From positions 1 through 35,524 of the forward strand of contig JAZLHW010000144.1 of the NCBI GenBank assembly GCA_045617105.1: a DNA stretch of 35,524 nt. Direction: 5' to 3'. The notes under the pieces are model-generated. The model was not told the origin of the DNA and searched no databases. It worked only from the letters and a program-made list of their open reading frames with translations. This document shows positions 24,485 through 31,948 of the stretch, piece by piece. This stretch comes from CALELM01 sp045617105. GTDB taxonomy: Bacteria; Bacillota; Negativicutes; Selenomonadales; Selenomonadaceae. The stretch's first letter is position 1. Each line of letters starts with the position of its first letter. Made by a program: the position numbers and the translations under genes.

Positions 24485-25426
24485 GTGAGAGACAGGAAAT
24501 ATTTTGCAGGGTTGCTCATGGGGATTCTTTTGCTGGCATTTCTGGTCAGCGGCTGCCAATCCGCAAAGGAGGGGGACAGCAGGCAGGCAGATCTCAAGGA
24601 AGAAGGCACGTTCCATATCGTGACTTCCTTTTATCCTGTATATGTTGCAACACTGAACGTCACGCAGGGAATCGATGGGGTGGAGGTCGTCAATATGACT
24701 AAGCCGCAGACGGGCTGCCTGCATGATTACCAGTTGACGACAGAGAATATGAAAACGCTGGAAAAGGCGAAGGTATTTGTAGTCAACGGGGCTGGCATGG
24801 AGAGCTTTTTGGACAAGGCGATTAAAGCACAGAAGGACATGAAGCTGGCAGATGCCTCGGAAGGGATCACCTTGCTGAAGGACGAGGCGGGCGAAAATCC
24901 GCATGTATGGCTGAGCGTTCCAAACGAGATCCTTCAGGTCAAGAATATTGCAAGGCAATTAGGGGAAGCAGACAAGGCACATGCGGAAGCGTACCAAAAG
25001 AATGCAGATGCTTATATAGCGAAACTCAACACGCTTGCAGAGGAAATGCATAAGGAGCTGGATAATGTTCCGCAGAAGGATATCGTTACCTTTCATGAGG
25101 CATTCCCATATTTTGCAGATGAGTTTCATTTGAACATCATCAGTGTCGTAGAGCGGGAGCCGGGAACAGAGCCGACTCCATTGGAGCTTGAAAAAACGAT
25201 TCAGCAGGTGAAGGGGCTTTCCTCCAAGGTTCTCTTTACAGAGCCGCAGTATTCCCCACATGCGGCGGAAACTATCGCAAGGGAAACGGGTGCTGTCATC
25301 TATCCGTTGGACCCTATTGTTACAGGGGACGCGGACGAGCCGCAGGAAAAGACACGGGAGGCATATTTGGAGCGTATGCGTGAAAACATGAAGGTATTGA
25401 AAAAGGCACTTGCAGGAAATGCATGA
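24485..25426 (+). CDS. Zinc ABC transporter substrate-binding lipoprotein (ZnuA/AdcA-like)
   Basis: This 313-aa cluster A-I metal-binding lipoprotein catches Zn(II) outside the membrane and hands it to an ABC permease. The signal peptide ends in LVSGC with Cys24 as the lipidated residue. Metal ligands read from the family pattern are His80 (GCLHDYQLT), His140 (NPHVWLS), His204 (TFHEAF) and Asp276 (PLDPI). Three histidines plus an acidic residue fit zinc better than manganese. The usual histidine-rich loop is missing. The start is GTG 24485 with GGGGAGG just upstream; the ATG at 24483 runs straight into a stop. No permease or ATPase gene is nearby, so it is an orphan binding protein in this window. 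Confidence 0.9.
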   Translation: MRDRKYFAGLLMGILLLAFLVSGCQSAKEGDSRQADLKEEGTFHIVTSFYPVYVATLNVTQGIDGVEVVNMTKPQTGCLHDYQLTTENMKTLEKAKVFVVNGAGMESFLDKAIKAQKDMKLADASEGITLLKDEAGENPHVWLSVPNEILQVKNIARQLGEADKAHAEAYQKNADAYIAKLNTLAEEMHKELDNVPQKDIVTFHEAFPYFADEFHLNIISVVEREPGTEPTPLELEKTIQQVKGLSSKVLFTEPQYSPHAAETIARETGAVIYPLDPIVTGDADEPQEKTREAYLERMRENMKVLKKALAGNA

Positions 25427-25472
25427 TGACACGAGCGTGTGTTTGGCAAAAATATGAAAGGGGAATTGGAGC

Positions 25473-26987
25473 ATGATGAACAAAAAAGCTTTGCAGGCAG
25501 GGATTCTTTGCGCATTGCTGGCAGGCTGTGTGAGCCTTGAGGGAACGGCGATGGCAGCGGAGAGCGCAGTTGTACAGCAGGAGACAAGGGCAAATAACAG
25601 CGAAGGAACGAAGGCAGACCGTGCAGGAAAGGTCGTTTCGCAAAAGGCAAAAGAAATAAAGAAGGCAGGAATTACGGCAGAGCAGAAGGAACAGTTGGAC
25701 AGGGAACTGGAGGCATTGGTCGGCGAAGGGCCTTTGCAGGTGCCGGGACTTTGCGTAATCGGCTATCGGGACGGCAAGGAAGTCTATCGAAAGGCAGCTG
25801 GCAGGGCATATATTGATGCAAAGGACTCCGAGAAGGACAAGGAGGTTACGGCAGATACTCGTTTCCGTGTTGCTTCGGTGAGCAAGATGTTTGTGGATTT
25901 TGCACTGATGAAGCTGGTGGAGGAAGGAAAAATAGATCTGGACGAGGATTGCAGCAGATATCTTGGCATGAAGCTTCGGAATCCAAACTATCCAGAGATT
26001 CCTATTACGGTGCGGATGCTTGCACTGCATACGTCCTCCCTGCGGGATGGCAAAGTATATGGCATATCGTCCTCGTATGGCCTCAAGGAGTTTTTCACTC
26101 CGGAGGGAATGTTTTGGGAGGATGGAAAACACTTTGCCCCAAAAGGGCAGAAGCCAGGGGAATATTTTGCATACTGCAACTTGAATTACGGTGTTTTGGG
26201 AACAGTTATCGAGGCTGTGACGGGCGAACGGTTTGATGAGTACCAAAAGAAGAATATTTTCAAGCCTTTGGATATTCAGGCAGAGTACATTCCGGGGAAT
26301 TTTTCCAAGAAGGAATTTGAGAAGCTGGGAACGATTTACAGAAAAGTAAACGAGAAGGGCGTATGGAATGAGAATGGTTCTTGGTATGGGCAGTCGGACA
26401 ATTATCAAGGAAAGAAGCCAAAGGCAGAGCAGGTGATCATTCAAAATCCGTATGCCAAGGACTATAATACTGTGAGTGACTTGACGAAGTACCAGCCCGG
26501 AACGAATGCAACGGTCTTTTCGCCGCAGGGCGGGCTTCGGATCTCAGCAGAGGAGCTGGCACATGCACTTGAAATGCTGTTGAACGATGGAGATTATCGC
26601 GGAAGGCAGGTTTTGAGCAAGGCATCCGTGCAGGAGATCTTGAATCAGCAGTGGGTGTATGATGCAGAGAAGAAAAACGGAAGCACCTATAATGGAACGA
26701 TTCAGTCCTATGGGCTTGGCAATTACAAGATCTACGGCGATCGGCAGGGTTCTCGTGTCTGCAAGGATAAGGTCGTGGATCTGATCGGGCATGAAGGCGA
26801 GGCTTATGGCATGATGAGCGGACTCTTTTTCCAGCCTGCCCAGAAGAATGGTTTTATTTATGTCATGAACGGTACGGCAGTAGAGGAGGACACAGATTCC
26901 CGCAGTATCGGGACATTCAGCGGGCATTACATTTGGGAGGAAGAAGTCATGAATCCCATTTGCAATATTTTGATGGACGGGAATTGA
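25473..26987 (+). CDS. Serine hydrolase of the class C beta-lactamase/penicillin-binding family
   Basis: This 504-aa exported protein has a signal peptide with a lipobox-like LLAGC (Cys19) and an alternative AMA-A cleavage site. Either lipid anchoring or release is possible. Catalytic motifs are SVSK at 135-138 (nucleophile Ser135, Lys138), YCN at 234-236 in the place of YxN, and HEG in the VVDLIGHEGEAYG segment where KTG/HxG is expected. The family includes D-alanyl-D-alanine peptidases and esterases. The insertions around the active site suggest a cell-wall or peptide hydrolase rather than a resistance beta-lactamase. ATG 25473 follows AAGGGGA by 8 bases. It may share a transcript with the zinc-binding lipoprotein 46 bases upstream. 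Confidence 0.88.
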   Translation: MMNKKALQAGILCALLAGCVSLEGTAMAAESAVVQQETRANNSEGTKADRAGKVVSQKAKEIKKAGITAEQKEQLDRELEALVGEGPLQVPGLCVIGYRDGKEVYRKAAGRAYIDAKDSEKDKEVTADTRFRVASVSKMFVDFALMKLVEEGKIDLDEDCSRYLGMKLRNPNYPEIPITVRMLALHTSSLRDGKVYGISSSYGLKEFFTPEGMFWEDGKHFAPKGQKPGEYFAYCNLNYGVLGTVIEAVTGERFDEYQKKNIFKPLDIQAEYIPGNFSKKEFEKLGTIYRKVNEKGVWNENGSWYGQSDNYQGKKPKAEQVIIQNPYAKDYNTVSDLTKYQPGTNATVFSPQGGLRISAEELAHALEMLLNDGDYRGRQVLSKASVQEILNQQWVYDAEKKNGSTYNGTIQSYGLGNYKIYGDRQGSRVCKDKVVDLIGHEGEAYGMMSGLFFQPAQKNGFIYVMNGTAVEEDTDSRSIGTFSGHYIWEEEVMNPICNILMDGN

Positions 26988-27008
26988 TGTTTTGAACTTA
27001 CTTTTTAG

Positions 27009-27041
27009 TGCCTGCCATGTCAGATGGCAGGCATTTTTTTT
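27009..27041 (+). terminator. Terminator after the serine hydrolase
   Basis: TGCCTGCCAT (27009-27018) and ATGGCAGGCA (27024-27033) form a perfect 10-bp stem followed by eight T. The thiM ribosome binding site follows at once (GGAGGG, 27042-27047). Confidence 0.85.
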
Positions 27042-27053
27042 GGAGGGAAAACG

Positions 27054-27893
27054 ATGCAGGAGAGTCAGCTTAGGGAACGTATCAGGGAGGCAATTCATAG
27101 GGCAAGGGAGCAAAAGCCATTAGTGCCGTCCCTTACCAATGCTGTGACAGTTTCTTTGGTGGCAAATGCCCAGCTTGCTGTCGGCGGTGCTGCGGCGATG
27201 TTTTACCTGCCCGATGAGGGGGAGGCGATGGCACAGGCAGGGGAGGCTATGTACATTAATCTGGGAACGATGCTTCCTGTATATGCTGAAACGGTTCCCC
27301 GTACCGTGCGTGTTCTCTCGGAGATGGGGACACCGTGGGTGCTGGATCCTGTTGGAATCGGTTTTGGGGTTCTGCGCAGAGAACTTTTGCTGGAATTTCA
27401 GCAGTACCGGCCAAGCATCGTGAGAGGAAATGCCTCAGAGATGATTGCACTTGCAAGCTTGTGGGGGCTGGCTGACGGTCTTTCTCAGGGAATGCACGGA
27501 GTAGATTCTTTGGACGAGGCAGAGGATGCGAGGGAAGCTGCCATCGCTCTTGCCCGTTTTTTAGGCGGAGCAGTTGCGGTATCTGGGGGCGTGGATCTTG
27601 TTACGGACGGAAAACAGGTGGTATATTTGGAGGGAGGCAGCCCGCTGATGGAGCGTATGACGGGGGCGGGCTGTTCCTTGGGGGGCGTGTGCGCTGTATA
27701 CCTTGCTGTTTCTGATCCCTTTACTGCGGCACTTGCGGGAACGGCAATGTATGATGCAGCGGGAAAGATGGCGGCACGGGAAGCAAAAGCACCTGCTTCC
27801 TTCCAAACGGTATTCTTGGACAAGCTGTATCTCATGAAGGAGGAAGAAGCGGCAGATTGCCTTATGAGATTGGAGAAGGCAGAAGCAAAATGA
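27054..27893 (+). CDS. thiM: Hydroxyethylthiazole kinase
   Basis: The enzyme phosphorylates 4-methyl-5-(2-hydroxyethyl)thiazole, salvaging the thiazole half of thiamine. The 279-aa protein shows SLTNAVTVSLVANAQLAVGGAAAM at 26-49, WVLDPVGIGFG at 95-105, IVRGNASEMIAL at 122-133 and the anion-hole/catalytic stretch MTGAGCSLGGVCA at 202-214, where GTGC is the usual form (here GAGC, 204-207). It is somewhat divergent at the substrate pocket. ATG 27054 follows GGAGGG; an in-frame ATG at 27024 lies inside the terminator. No thiD or thiE partner and no TPP-riboswitch-like leader is visible, so this is an isolated salvage gene. Confidence 0.88.
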   Translation: MQESQLRERIREAIHRAREQKPLVPSLTNAVTVSLVANAQLAVGGAAAMFYLPDEGEAMAQAGEAMYINLGTMLPVYAETVPRTVRVLSEMGTPWVLDPVGIGFGVLRRELLLEFQQYRPSIVRGNASEMIALASLWGLADGLSQGMHGVDSLDEAEDAREAAIALARFLGGAVAVSGGVDLVTDGKQVVYLEGGSPLMERMTGAGCSLGGVCAVYLAVSDPFTAALAGTAMYDAAGKMAAREAKAPASFQTVFLDKLYLMKEEEAADCLMRLEKAEAK

Positions 27894-27898
27894 GGAAG

Positions 27899-27936
27899 GG
27901 CTGTTGCACGCAATTGTAACGTGCAGCAGTTTTTTG
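27899..27936 (+). terminator. Terminator after thiM
   Basis: CTGTTGCACG and CGTGCAGCAG (27901-27910 and 27920-27929) pair with one mismatch and are followed by TTTTTTG. Confidence 0.7.
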
Positions 27937-28160
27937 ATGGAAAAAATACCTGAATTGCAATATCGAATCGGACACTGGACAGAAAAGCTTTATGCGGTTG
28001 GTGCGAGAAGGGACGATTGTGCGTCAAACCGTTCCCTTGGGGTTCGATATCTGAACATCTTTCGAGGCAGATTGTTGATGAAGTATTCCGCTTTCTGCAC
28101 GGTGAAGTCGGACACTGCGCTTCTCAAAATCAGTGACCTCGTCCAGCTTATAGGGCGTTA
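27937..28160. other. Gene-free stretch before repeat copy C
   Basis: ORFs are open on both strands (for example plus 27904-28203) but they run into the repeat, have no ribosome binding site and match nothing I know. It may be a decayed gene. I claim no feature. Confidence 0.4.
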
Positions 28161-28306
28161 TAACGAAGCAGGGGATGTCCCCTTCTTCAACAGCTTGCTG
28201 TAAGTGGGGGAAACCAAGGGTTAACAAGTGGTGAGCAAACTTTCGCTTCGTTGAAACGCAAATTGGAGGGAAAATGCTTACGGCATTTTCTTGAACAATG
28301 GCGTTA
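28161..28306 (+). repeat. 146-bp interspersed MITE-like repeat, copy C
   Basis: It begins TAACGAAGC and ends GGCGTTA, with TA on both sides (28159-28160, 28307-28308). It is slightly diverged in the middle (GAGCAAACTTTCGC, as in copy D). It lies just upstream of the hic locus. Confidence 0.92.
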
Positions 28307-28325
28307 TAAAATTCTTGATTTGTGG

Positions 28326-28347
28326 TATTATATGTAGTACTATAATA
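28326..28347 (+). promoter_or_regulatory. hic promoter with an operator-like palindrome
   Basis: TATTATA (28326-28332) and TATAATA (28341-28347) are perfect inverted repeats around TAGTAC, and the second arm contains the -10 TATAAT. A palindrome over the -10 is where a HicB ribbon-helix-helix dimer would autorepress. The -35 is weak (TTGATT at 28315, 20-bp spacer). Confidence 0.5.
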
Positions 28348-28362
28348 ACAGGAGGTGAGGAT

Positions 28363-28598
28363 TTGAGCAAGTGGGAAAAACTTTTAGAGAAAATCAGGAA
28401 CAATCCCAAGACGGTCACTTTCGAGGAAGTAGACAGGGTGATGAAGCGGTTAGGTTACGATGCCAAGTTTCCCCGCAACGGTTCAAGCCATTGTACCTAC
28501 CGAAAGCCGGTCACACACCTGTTACAGTTCCCAGGCATGAGCCATACGTTAAAGAGGAATATGTGAAGCAGGTCGTTGAGATCATGGATGAGGACTAA
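28363..28598 (+). pseudogene. hicA: hicA mRNA-interferase toxin, broken by a one-base frameshift
   Basis: The reading begins at TTG 28363 behind GGAGGTGAGG. It gives SKWEKLLEKIRNNPKTVTFEEVDRVMKRLGY ... NGSSHCTYRKP, a normal HicA with the catalytic-histidine region SSH. At 28509-28510 a G is missing. Restoring it (CCGGGT for CCGGT) yields YRKPG followed by HTPVTVPRHEPYVKEEYVKQVVEIMDED, the expected HicA end, stopping at 28598. As written the frame ends at 28566 with a scrambled tail. Either the toxin is inactivated or this is a sequencing error in a short G run. Confidence 0.85.
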
Positions 28599-28653
28599 GC
28601 AGGAGATGGCGGGAAACCGCCACCGAACGCATAACATAAGAGGGGGCATACGA

Positions 28654-29037
28654 ATGGCAGAAAAAAAGACAGTAGAGTATTATATGGCTCTGCCCTATCA
28701 GGAGGTCATTGTGGCAGCCAAGGAGGGCGGCTATGTGGGTTACATCCCAGAATTGAAGGGGTGCATCACACAATCGGAAACCAAGGCGGGCATACTGGAT
28801 ATGCTGGAAGATGCAAAGGCTTGCTGGTTAGAGGCGGCTTTGGAGGATGGCATTGAAATACCTGAGCCGCAGGATGAAAGCGAGTACAGCGGCAAGTTCA
28901 ATCTTCGCATTCCCAAAAGCCTGCACAGGACGTTGGCATTGACAGCGAAGCGGGAGGGCGTGAGCTTAAATCAGATGGCGATGTATGCCATTGCCAGCGG
29001 TTTGAATGTACCGATCAGAACCACAACGAACGGATAA
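28654..29037 (+). CDS. hicB: HicB family antitoxin
   Basis: This 127-aa protein has an N-terminal HicB RNase-H-like fold (VEYYMALPYQEVIVAAKEGGYVGYIPELKGCITQSETKAGILDMLEDAKACWLEAALEDG). A C-terminal ribbon-helix-helix DNA-binding segment follows (GKFNLRIPKSLHRTLALTAKREGVSLNQMAMYAIASGL). It binds and masks HicA and autoregulates the operon. ATG 28654 follows AGAGGGGG by 7 bases; the frame is open to 28576 but without a better start. The antitoxin is intact although its toxin is frameshifted. Confidence 0.93.
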   Translation: MAEKKTVEYYMALPYQEVIVAAKEGGYVGYIPELKGCITQSETKAGILDMLEDAKACWLEAALEDGIEIPEPQDESEYSGKFNLRIPKSLHRTLALTAKREGVSLNQMAMYAIASGLNVPIRTTTNG

Positions 29038-29056
29038 TCAAACAGACAGACGAGAG

Positions 29057-29085
29057 GGCATTGCCGAAACAGGCAGTGCCTTTTT
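29057..29085 (+). terminator. Terminator after hicB
   Basis: GGCATTGCC and GGCAGTGCC form a 9-bp stem (one G-T pair) with a GAAACA loop and five T. Confidence 0.8.
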
Positions 29086-29122
29086 GTGCCTGCTTCTGAA
29101 TTAGCAATTCAAAAAGTAATGA

Positions 29123-29150
29123 GGCTGTTGCACGAATTCATGCAACAGCC
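29123..29150. repeat. GGCTGTTGCA hairpin, short copy
   Basis: GGCTGTTGCA (29123-29132) and TGCAACAGCC (29141-29150) are perfect arms. The centre holds GAATTC, itself palindromic. It shares its arms with the hairpins at 21505 and 31949. Confidence 0.7.
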
Positions 29151-29197
29151 TTCTTCAGTTTCAAGCGATAAAGAAGGCTGCATAGAGCTTCCTTTGG

Positions 29198-29965
29198 TTA
29201 TGCTTGTATGTCTATGTCATTTTCTGGCAGGTCTATTTCCACATTGTAGGTTGGTATCGGAGTTTCGACAGGATCGGGTATGGAGCTGGGGGATTGTTCC
29301 CATTGGCGGTCATTATCGTTTTGCTTGCTGATTTTGTTGTATTCCTCTTCCTCTTTGCGGGAGTGTTTGTGCTGTTCGAGAGCTCCTGCTGATTTTGCCA
29401 AGGAATACAGGTCTGGCGAGAATTCCGCCAATTCTTTCTCGTCAGCAGGAGAAACTTTGCGTCCGTGCATGATGCGTGCCACTGTCTGCATGATGCGGGA
29501 TTCCTTTTGAGCGCCTTTTTGCATGGATTCGCTCTGCCTTTGGGCATTTGTTGCTTGGATTGCCAGCATGTTCGCAGTTGCTGTTTCCTGCTGCAGCTTC
29601 TGCATGGTTTTGTCCTTGGCAGTCAGTGCCTTCTTCATGGAATCGGAGAGAAAGTATTGCTGGCCGTTCAGTTCAACATAGCCGTTCTTCACAGCTTCAT
29701 GCAGGTCGGCTGCATTGGTGAAGCACAGCCTGCGATTTTTTCCTTGTCCAAGGAGTTGGACGGTCGCTGTTTTGGTGACAGCCTGCACAGGGGCATTGTT
29801 TTTTGCTGCCTGTCCTGCGGCAGAAAGCAAGACAACATCGGAGGGGAGTCCTCCTCGCTCCTGCATTGTTTTTGGGGTGCTTTGTTGGCTATGTGTGCTG
29901 CCCAGTATTTTCTCGTTTGTCTGGAAATCCTTTTCCATTTGTGATAGATGCGTAATTTGCATCAT
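29198..29965 (-). CDS. Hypothetical protein with charged C-terminal tail
   Basis: This 255-aa protein has no signal or membrane segment. Visible parts are LCFTNAADLHEAVKNGYVELNGQQYFLSDSMKKALTAKDKTMQKLQQETATAN, a helical middle (coiled-coil-like, rich in Gln), then MHGRKVSPADEKELAEFSPDLYSLAKSAG. An acidic, disordered end follows (EEEYNKISKQNDNDRQWEQ ... VEIDLPENDIDIQA). I recognise no family. On the minus strand AAGGAGG precedes the paired ATGs at 29965 and 29962. It is the only minus-strand gene in this accessory block, and is unrelated in sequence to the hic genes. Confidence 0.7.
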   Translation of the reverse strand: MMQITHLSQMEKDFQTNEKILGSTHSQQSTPKTMQERGGLPSDVVLLSAAGQAAKNNAPVQAVTKTATVQLLGQGKNRRLCFTNAADLHEAVKNGYVELNGQQYFLSDSMKKALTAKDKTMQKLQQETATANMLAIQATNAQRQSESMQKGAQKESRIMQTVARIMHGRKVSPADEKELAEFSPDLYSLAKSAGALEQHKHSRKEEEEYNKISKQNDNDRQWEQSPSSIPDPVETPIPTYNVEIDLPENDIDIQA

Positions 29966-30135
29966 ATTCGCCTCCTTGGTGAAAACGCAGCTTAAAGTAT
30001 CCGTTGCAGGTATTTTACCATATTTTGGGGTTTATTCAAGCTTGGGGTTATGAATGAATCTCTGTAATTGATATCCTATCGAATTATGAGGTATTCTATG
30101 ATAAAATATTGACGAGTCATAGGAGGCTTTTTAGC

Positions 30136-30198
30136 ATGGAAAGACAGGGAAGGGAAATTCACAAAGTAAATAAATTCGGATTTGCAGGGATGATGTAG
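30136..30198 (+). pseudogene. Gene stub MERQGREIHKVNKFGFAGMM
   Basis: ATG 30136 follows TAGGAGG and encodes only 20 residues before TAG. Its last residues FGFAGMM are repeated exactly before the second 28-bp repeat at 30437, so this looks like the 5' part of a duplicated, decayed gene rather than a real peptide. Confidence 0.4.
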
Positions 30199-30205
30199 AT
30201 GAAAA
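30178..30205 (+). repeat. 28-bp direct repeat, left copy
   Basis: It is identical over 28 bases (GGATTTGCAGGGATG... to GATGAAAA) to 30437-30464. The two flank repeat copy D. Confidence 0.85.
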
Positions 30206-30266
30206 TGTGTTGAGTTATATAGACGCAAAAGACACCCAAGAAGGAAATAGAGCTTGCAGAAAAATA

Positions 30267-30413
30267 TAACGAAGCTAAAGATGTCCCCTTCTTCACCAGC
30301 TTGCTGTAAGTGGGGGAAGCCAATTTTCAACGAAGCGGTGAGCAAACTTTCGCTTCGTTGAAACGCGAATTGGAGGGAAAATGCTTATGGCATTTCCTTG
30401 AACAATGGGGTTA
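30267..30413 (+). repeat. 147-bp interspersed MITE-like repeat, copy D
   Basis: It begins TAACGAAGC, ends GGGGTTA and is flanked by TA (30265-30266, 30414-30415). In this copy TTTCAACGAAGCG pairs perfectly over 13 bp with CGCTTCGTTGAAA, the best version of the central hairpin in the family. The right junction forms TATAAT at about 30412. Confidence 0.9.
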
Positions 30414-30436
30414 TAATAATGCCAAGAATTGAATTT

Positions 30437-30464
30437 GGATTTGCAGGGATGATGTAGATGAAAA
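30437..30464 (+). repeat. 28-bp direct repeat, right copy
   Basis: This is the second copy of the repeat at 30178-30205, 259 bases downstream. It contains the ATG of the hsdS-like fragment. Confidence 0.85.
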
Positions 30465-30667
30465 AATTAACGGATATATGTGATATTCAGTATGGATATG
30501 CATTTGACTCGGCATGTTTTACGAAAGATAGTTCTTATCCACCGTTAGTAAGAATACGAGATGTAAATGGTGCTTGTAATATACTTAGAAAAAGTAAGCA
30601 GGACTTCGATTTCGAGGAACTGTGTAGGGGGCTTTTGGACAGCCCCTTGAGAATAAGGGTATCCTGA
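30458..30667 (+). pseudogene. Type I restriction specificity subunit (hsdS-like), 5' fragment
   Basis: The first 40 residues, MKKLTDICDIQYGYAFDSAC followed by FTKDSSYPPLVRIRDVNGA, match the start of an HsdS target-recognition domain, which directs type I restriction-modification to its DNA site. A full HsdS has about 400 residues. Here the frame enters IS605-like sequence near 30620 and stops at 30667. No hsdM or hsdR is present in the window, so this is a relic. Confidence 0.7.
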
Positions 30668-30758
30668 CAGCTAACTCCTTCTGGATATACTGTTAGGCGT
30701 TAGTCCGTGTACCAGACTTCTCAAGAATCTCCCGCTTTTGTAAGCGGGAGAGGTTCAA
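30625..30758 (+). mobile_element. Solo IS200/IS605-type right end (omega-RNA-like relic) without tnpB
   Basis: A chain of small hairpins (GGGGCT/AGCCCC at 30628-30646, CCTT/AAGG at 30645-30658, CTAAC/GTTAG at 30671-30696) leads to CTCCCGC/GCGGGAG (30729-30750) and then GGTTCAA, ending at 30758. This is the same right-end layout as at 1-220, but no tnpB frame is present. It interrupts the hsdS-like gene. The left boundary is approximate. Confidence 0.55.
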
Positions 30759-30849
30759 TATCCCTGAATACACTGTTGATGATGAAGATGAGGATTTGGA
30801 TTCAGAGGATGCAGATGATTCAGATGAATCGGATGAAGACGAAGAATAG
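30754..30849 (+). pseudogene. Acidic 3' gene fragment
   Basis: After the IS-like end a frame gives NIPEYTVDDEDED, then a run of Asp, Glu and Ser to TAG 30849, with no start codon behind it. It appears to be the tail of a gene whose front was lost. GGAGGG for the next gene overlaps its stop. Confidence 0.4.
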
Positions 30850-30860
30850 GAGGGCGCAAG

Positions 30861-31322
30861 ATGGAAAACAATATTGTATATCATGGCAGTAATGTTAAGG
30901 TTGCCACTCCCAGAATTTTAGTTGATGGATTTTACAAAGACTTCGGCTATGGCTTCTACTGCACAAAGCTTGAAAAACAGGCAAAAAGATGGGCTCTTAC
31001 TAAGAAGGGGGCATCTGTAGTAAGCAGATATGAATATGTTGCTAATAAAGATTTAAAGATTCTTTCTTTTGATGAAATGACAGAGGAATGGCTGGATTTT
31101 GTGGCAGACTGTCGTAGAGGAATAGATCACGATTACGATATCGTTGAGGGTCCTATGGCGGATGATCAGATTTGGAATTTTGTGGAATGGTTTGCAACTG
31201 GAAGAATTTCTAGGACTGCGTTTTGGGAACTTGCCAAATTTAATCATCCTACGCATCAGATTGTATTTTGCAACGAGGGGGCTTTAAAATGTATTTGTTT
31301 TGAAGGGAGTGATACTTTATGA
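30861..31322 (+). CDS. DUF3990-like protein, possible ADP-ribosyltransferase-fold toxin
   Basis: This is a 153-aa protein. Its start ENNIVYHGSNVKVATPRILV, then KDFGYGFYCTKLEKQAKRWA, DYDIVEGPMADDQIWNFVEWF and a late HPTHQIVFCNEGALKCICFEGS follow the pattern of DUF3990. The order YHGS, then GxGFYxT, then a downstream acidic region, resembles the NAD-binding core of small ADP-ribosyltransferase toxins. That is a structural inference. GGAGGG precedes ATG 30861. Its stop overlaps the next start (ATGA), implying a coupled pair as in toxin-antitoxin modules. Confidence 0.75.
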   Translation: MENNIVYHGSNVKVATPRILVDGFYKDFGYGFYCTKLEKQAKRWALTKKGASVVSRYEYVANKDLKILSFDEMTEEWLDFVADCRRGIDHDYDIVEGPMADDQIWNFVEWFATGRISRTAFWELAKFNHPTHQIVFCNEGALKCICFEGSDTL

Positions 31323-31789
31323 TGAATAAATATTTCCCAGATGAAGAAATTGCAGTGGATGACTTATATTTTATATGCTATATGATCGAACGTGTTGCCA
31401 GAAAATTGCATCAGCGCAATCGATATGTTGCAAATACCATTGGAAAAGATGAATTATACCATTTGATAAGCTGTGCTAATGTATTGCACTGTGAAAATCC
31501 GGAGAAAGTTGAAGAAGAATGGATTGAAAACTATAAGCTTGGTAAAGGCGATTTTGACATTACAAAGGTTGATGAAGAATTGGCAGATAAGATACCTGAT
31601 GCACTTGATATGGGGGCTGTATATCAAAGATTAATATCGGATACTTTAGATGAAGATGAGGATTATGTGGATGGAATAATTCGCATATATAACAATGAAA
31701 TCTGCGATACCATTGATAATTATAATTGCAGTGCTTTTTATGAACCATCATATGTTATAGCAAGAGCATATCAGAATGGTGGATTCTAA
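31319..31789 (+). CDS. Acidic partner of the DUF3990-like protein, hypothetical
   Basis: This is a 156-aa, strongly acidic, probably all-helical protein (DEEIAVDDLYFICYMIERVARKLHQRNRYV ... KVDEELADKIPDALDMGAVYQRLISDTLDEDEDYVDGIIRIYNNEICDTIDNYN). I recognise no named family with confidence. The 4-base overlap with the upstream gene and the acidic nature fit an antitoxin or immunity partner. ATG 31319 is used; 31322 is an alternative. Confidence 0.72.
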   Translation: MMNKYFPDEEIAVDDLYFICYMIERVARKLHQRNRYVANTIGKDELYHLISCANVLHCENPEKVEEEWIENYKLGKGDFDITKVDEELADKIPDALDMGAVYQRLISDTLDEDEDYVDGIIRIYNNEICDTIDNYNCSAFYEPSYVIARAYQNGGF

Positions 31790-31811
31790 ATATGGGGCAA
31801 AGGAGGCGCAG

Positions 31812-31847
31812 ATGCACTTGTCAACAAAAATTGGACACGAAATATAA
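31812..31847 (+). pseudogene. Third gene of the DUF3990 operon, cut after 11 codons at repeat E
   Basis: AAAGGAGG (31799-31806) and ATG 31812 start MHLSTKIGHEI, and the stop TAA is the first three bases of repeat copy E. A good ribosome binding site with an 11-codon frame ending exactly at the element suggests the insertion truncated a real gene. Confidence 0.5.
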
Positions 31848-31931
31848 CGAAGCTAAAGATGTCCCCTTCTGTAAGTGGGGAAAGCTAAATTTTAACAAGT
31901 GGCGATTATATCTCCCGTTTCGTTGAAACGC
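31845..31931 (+). repeat. Interspersed MITE-like repeat, copy E (degenerate)
   Basis: The left end TAACGAAGC is intact and preceded by TA (31843-31844). The first hairpin has lost its centre (CCCCTTCTGTAAGTGGGG), and everything after CGTTGAAACG is missing. Confidence 0.85.
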
Positions 31932-31948
31932 TGACGAAGAAGGGGCGG

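Larger units (their letters stand above)
29966..30266. other. Intergenic stretch with a gene stub
   Basis: TAGGAGG at 30118-30124 precedes the stub at 30136. TATGATAAAAT near 30097 is a possible -10. Apart from the stub and the first 28-bp direct repeat I see no other feature. Confidence 0.4.

Noticed and set aside
27000..27053. TPP riboswitch before thiM
   Set aside because: The leader is only a terminator hairpin and ribosome binding site, far too short for a TPP aptamer.
27904..28203. 99-codon plus-strand ORF after thiM
   Set aside because: It starts within the thiM terminator, ends inside repeat copy C and resembles no family.
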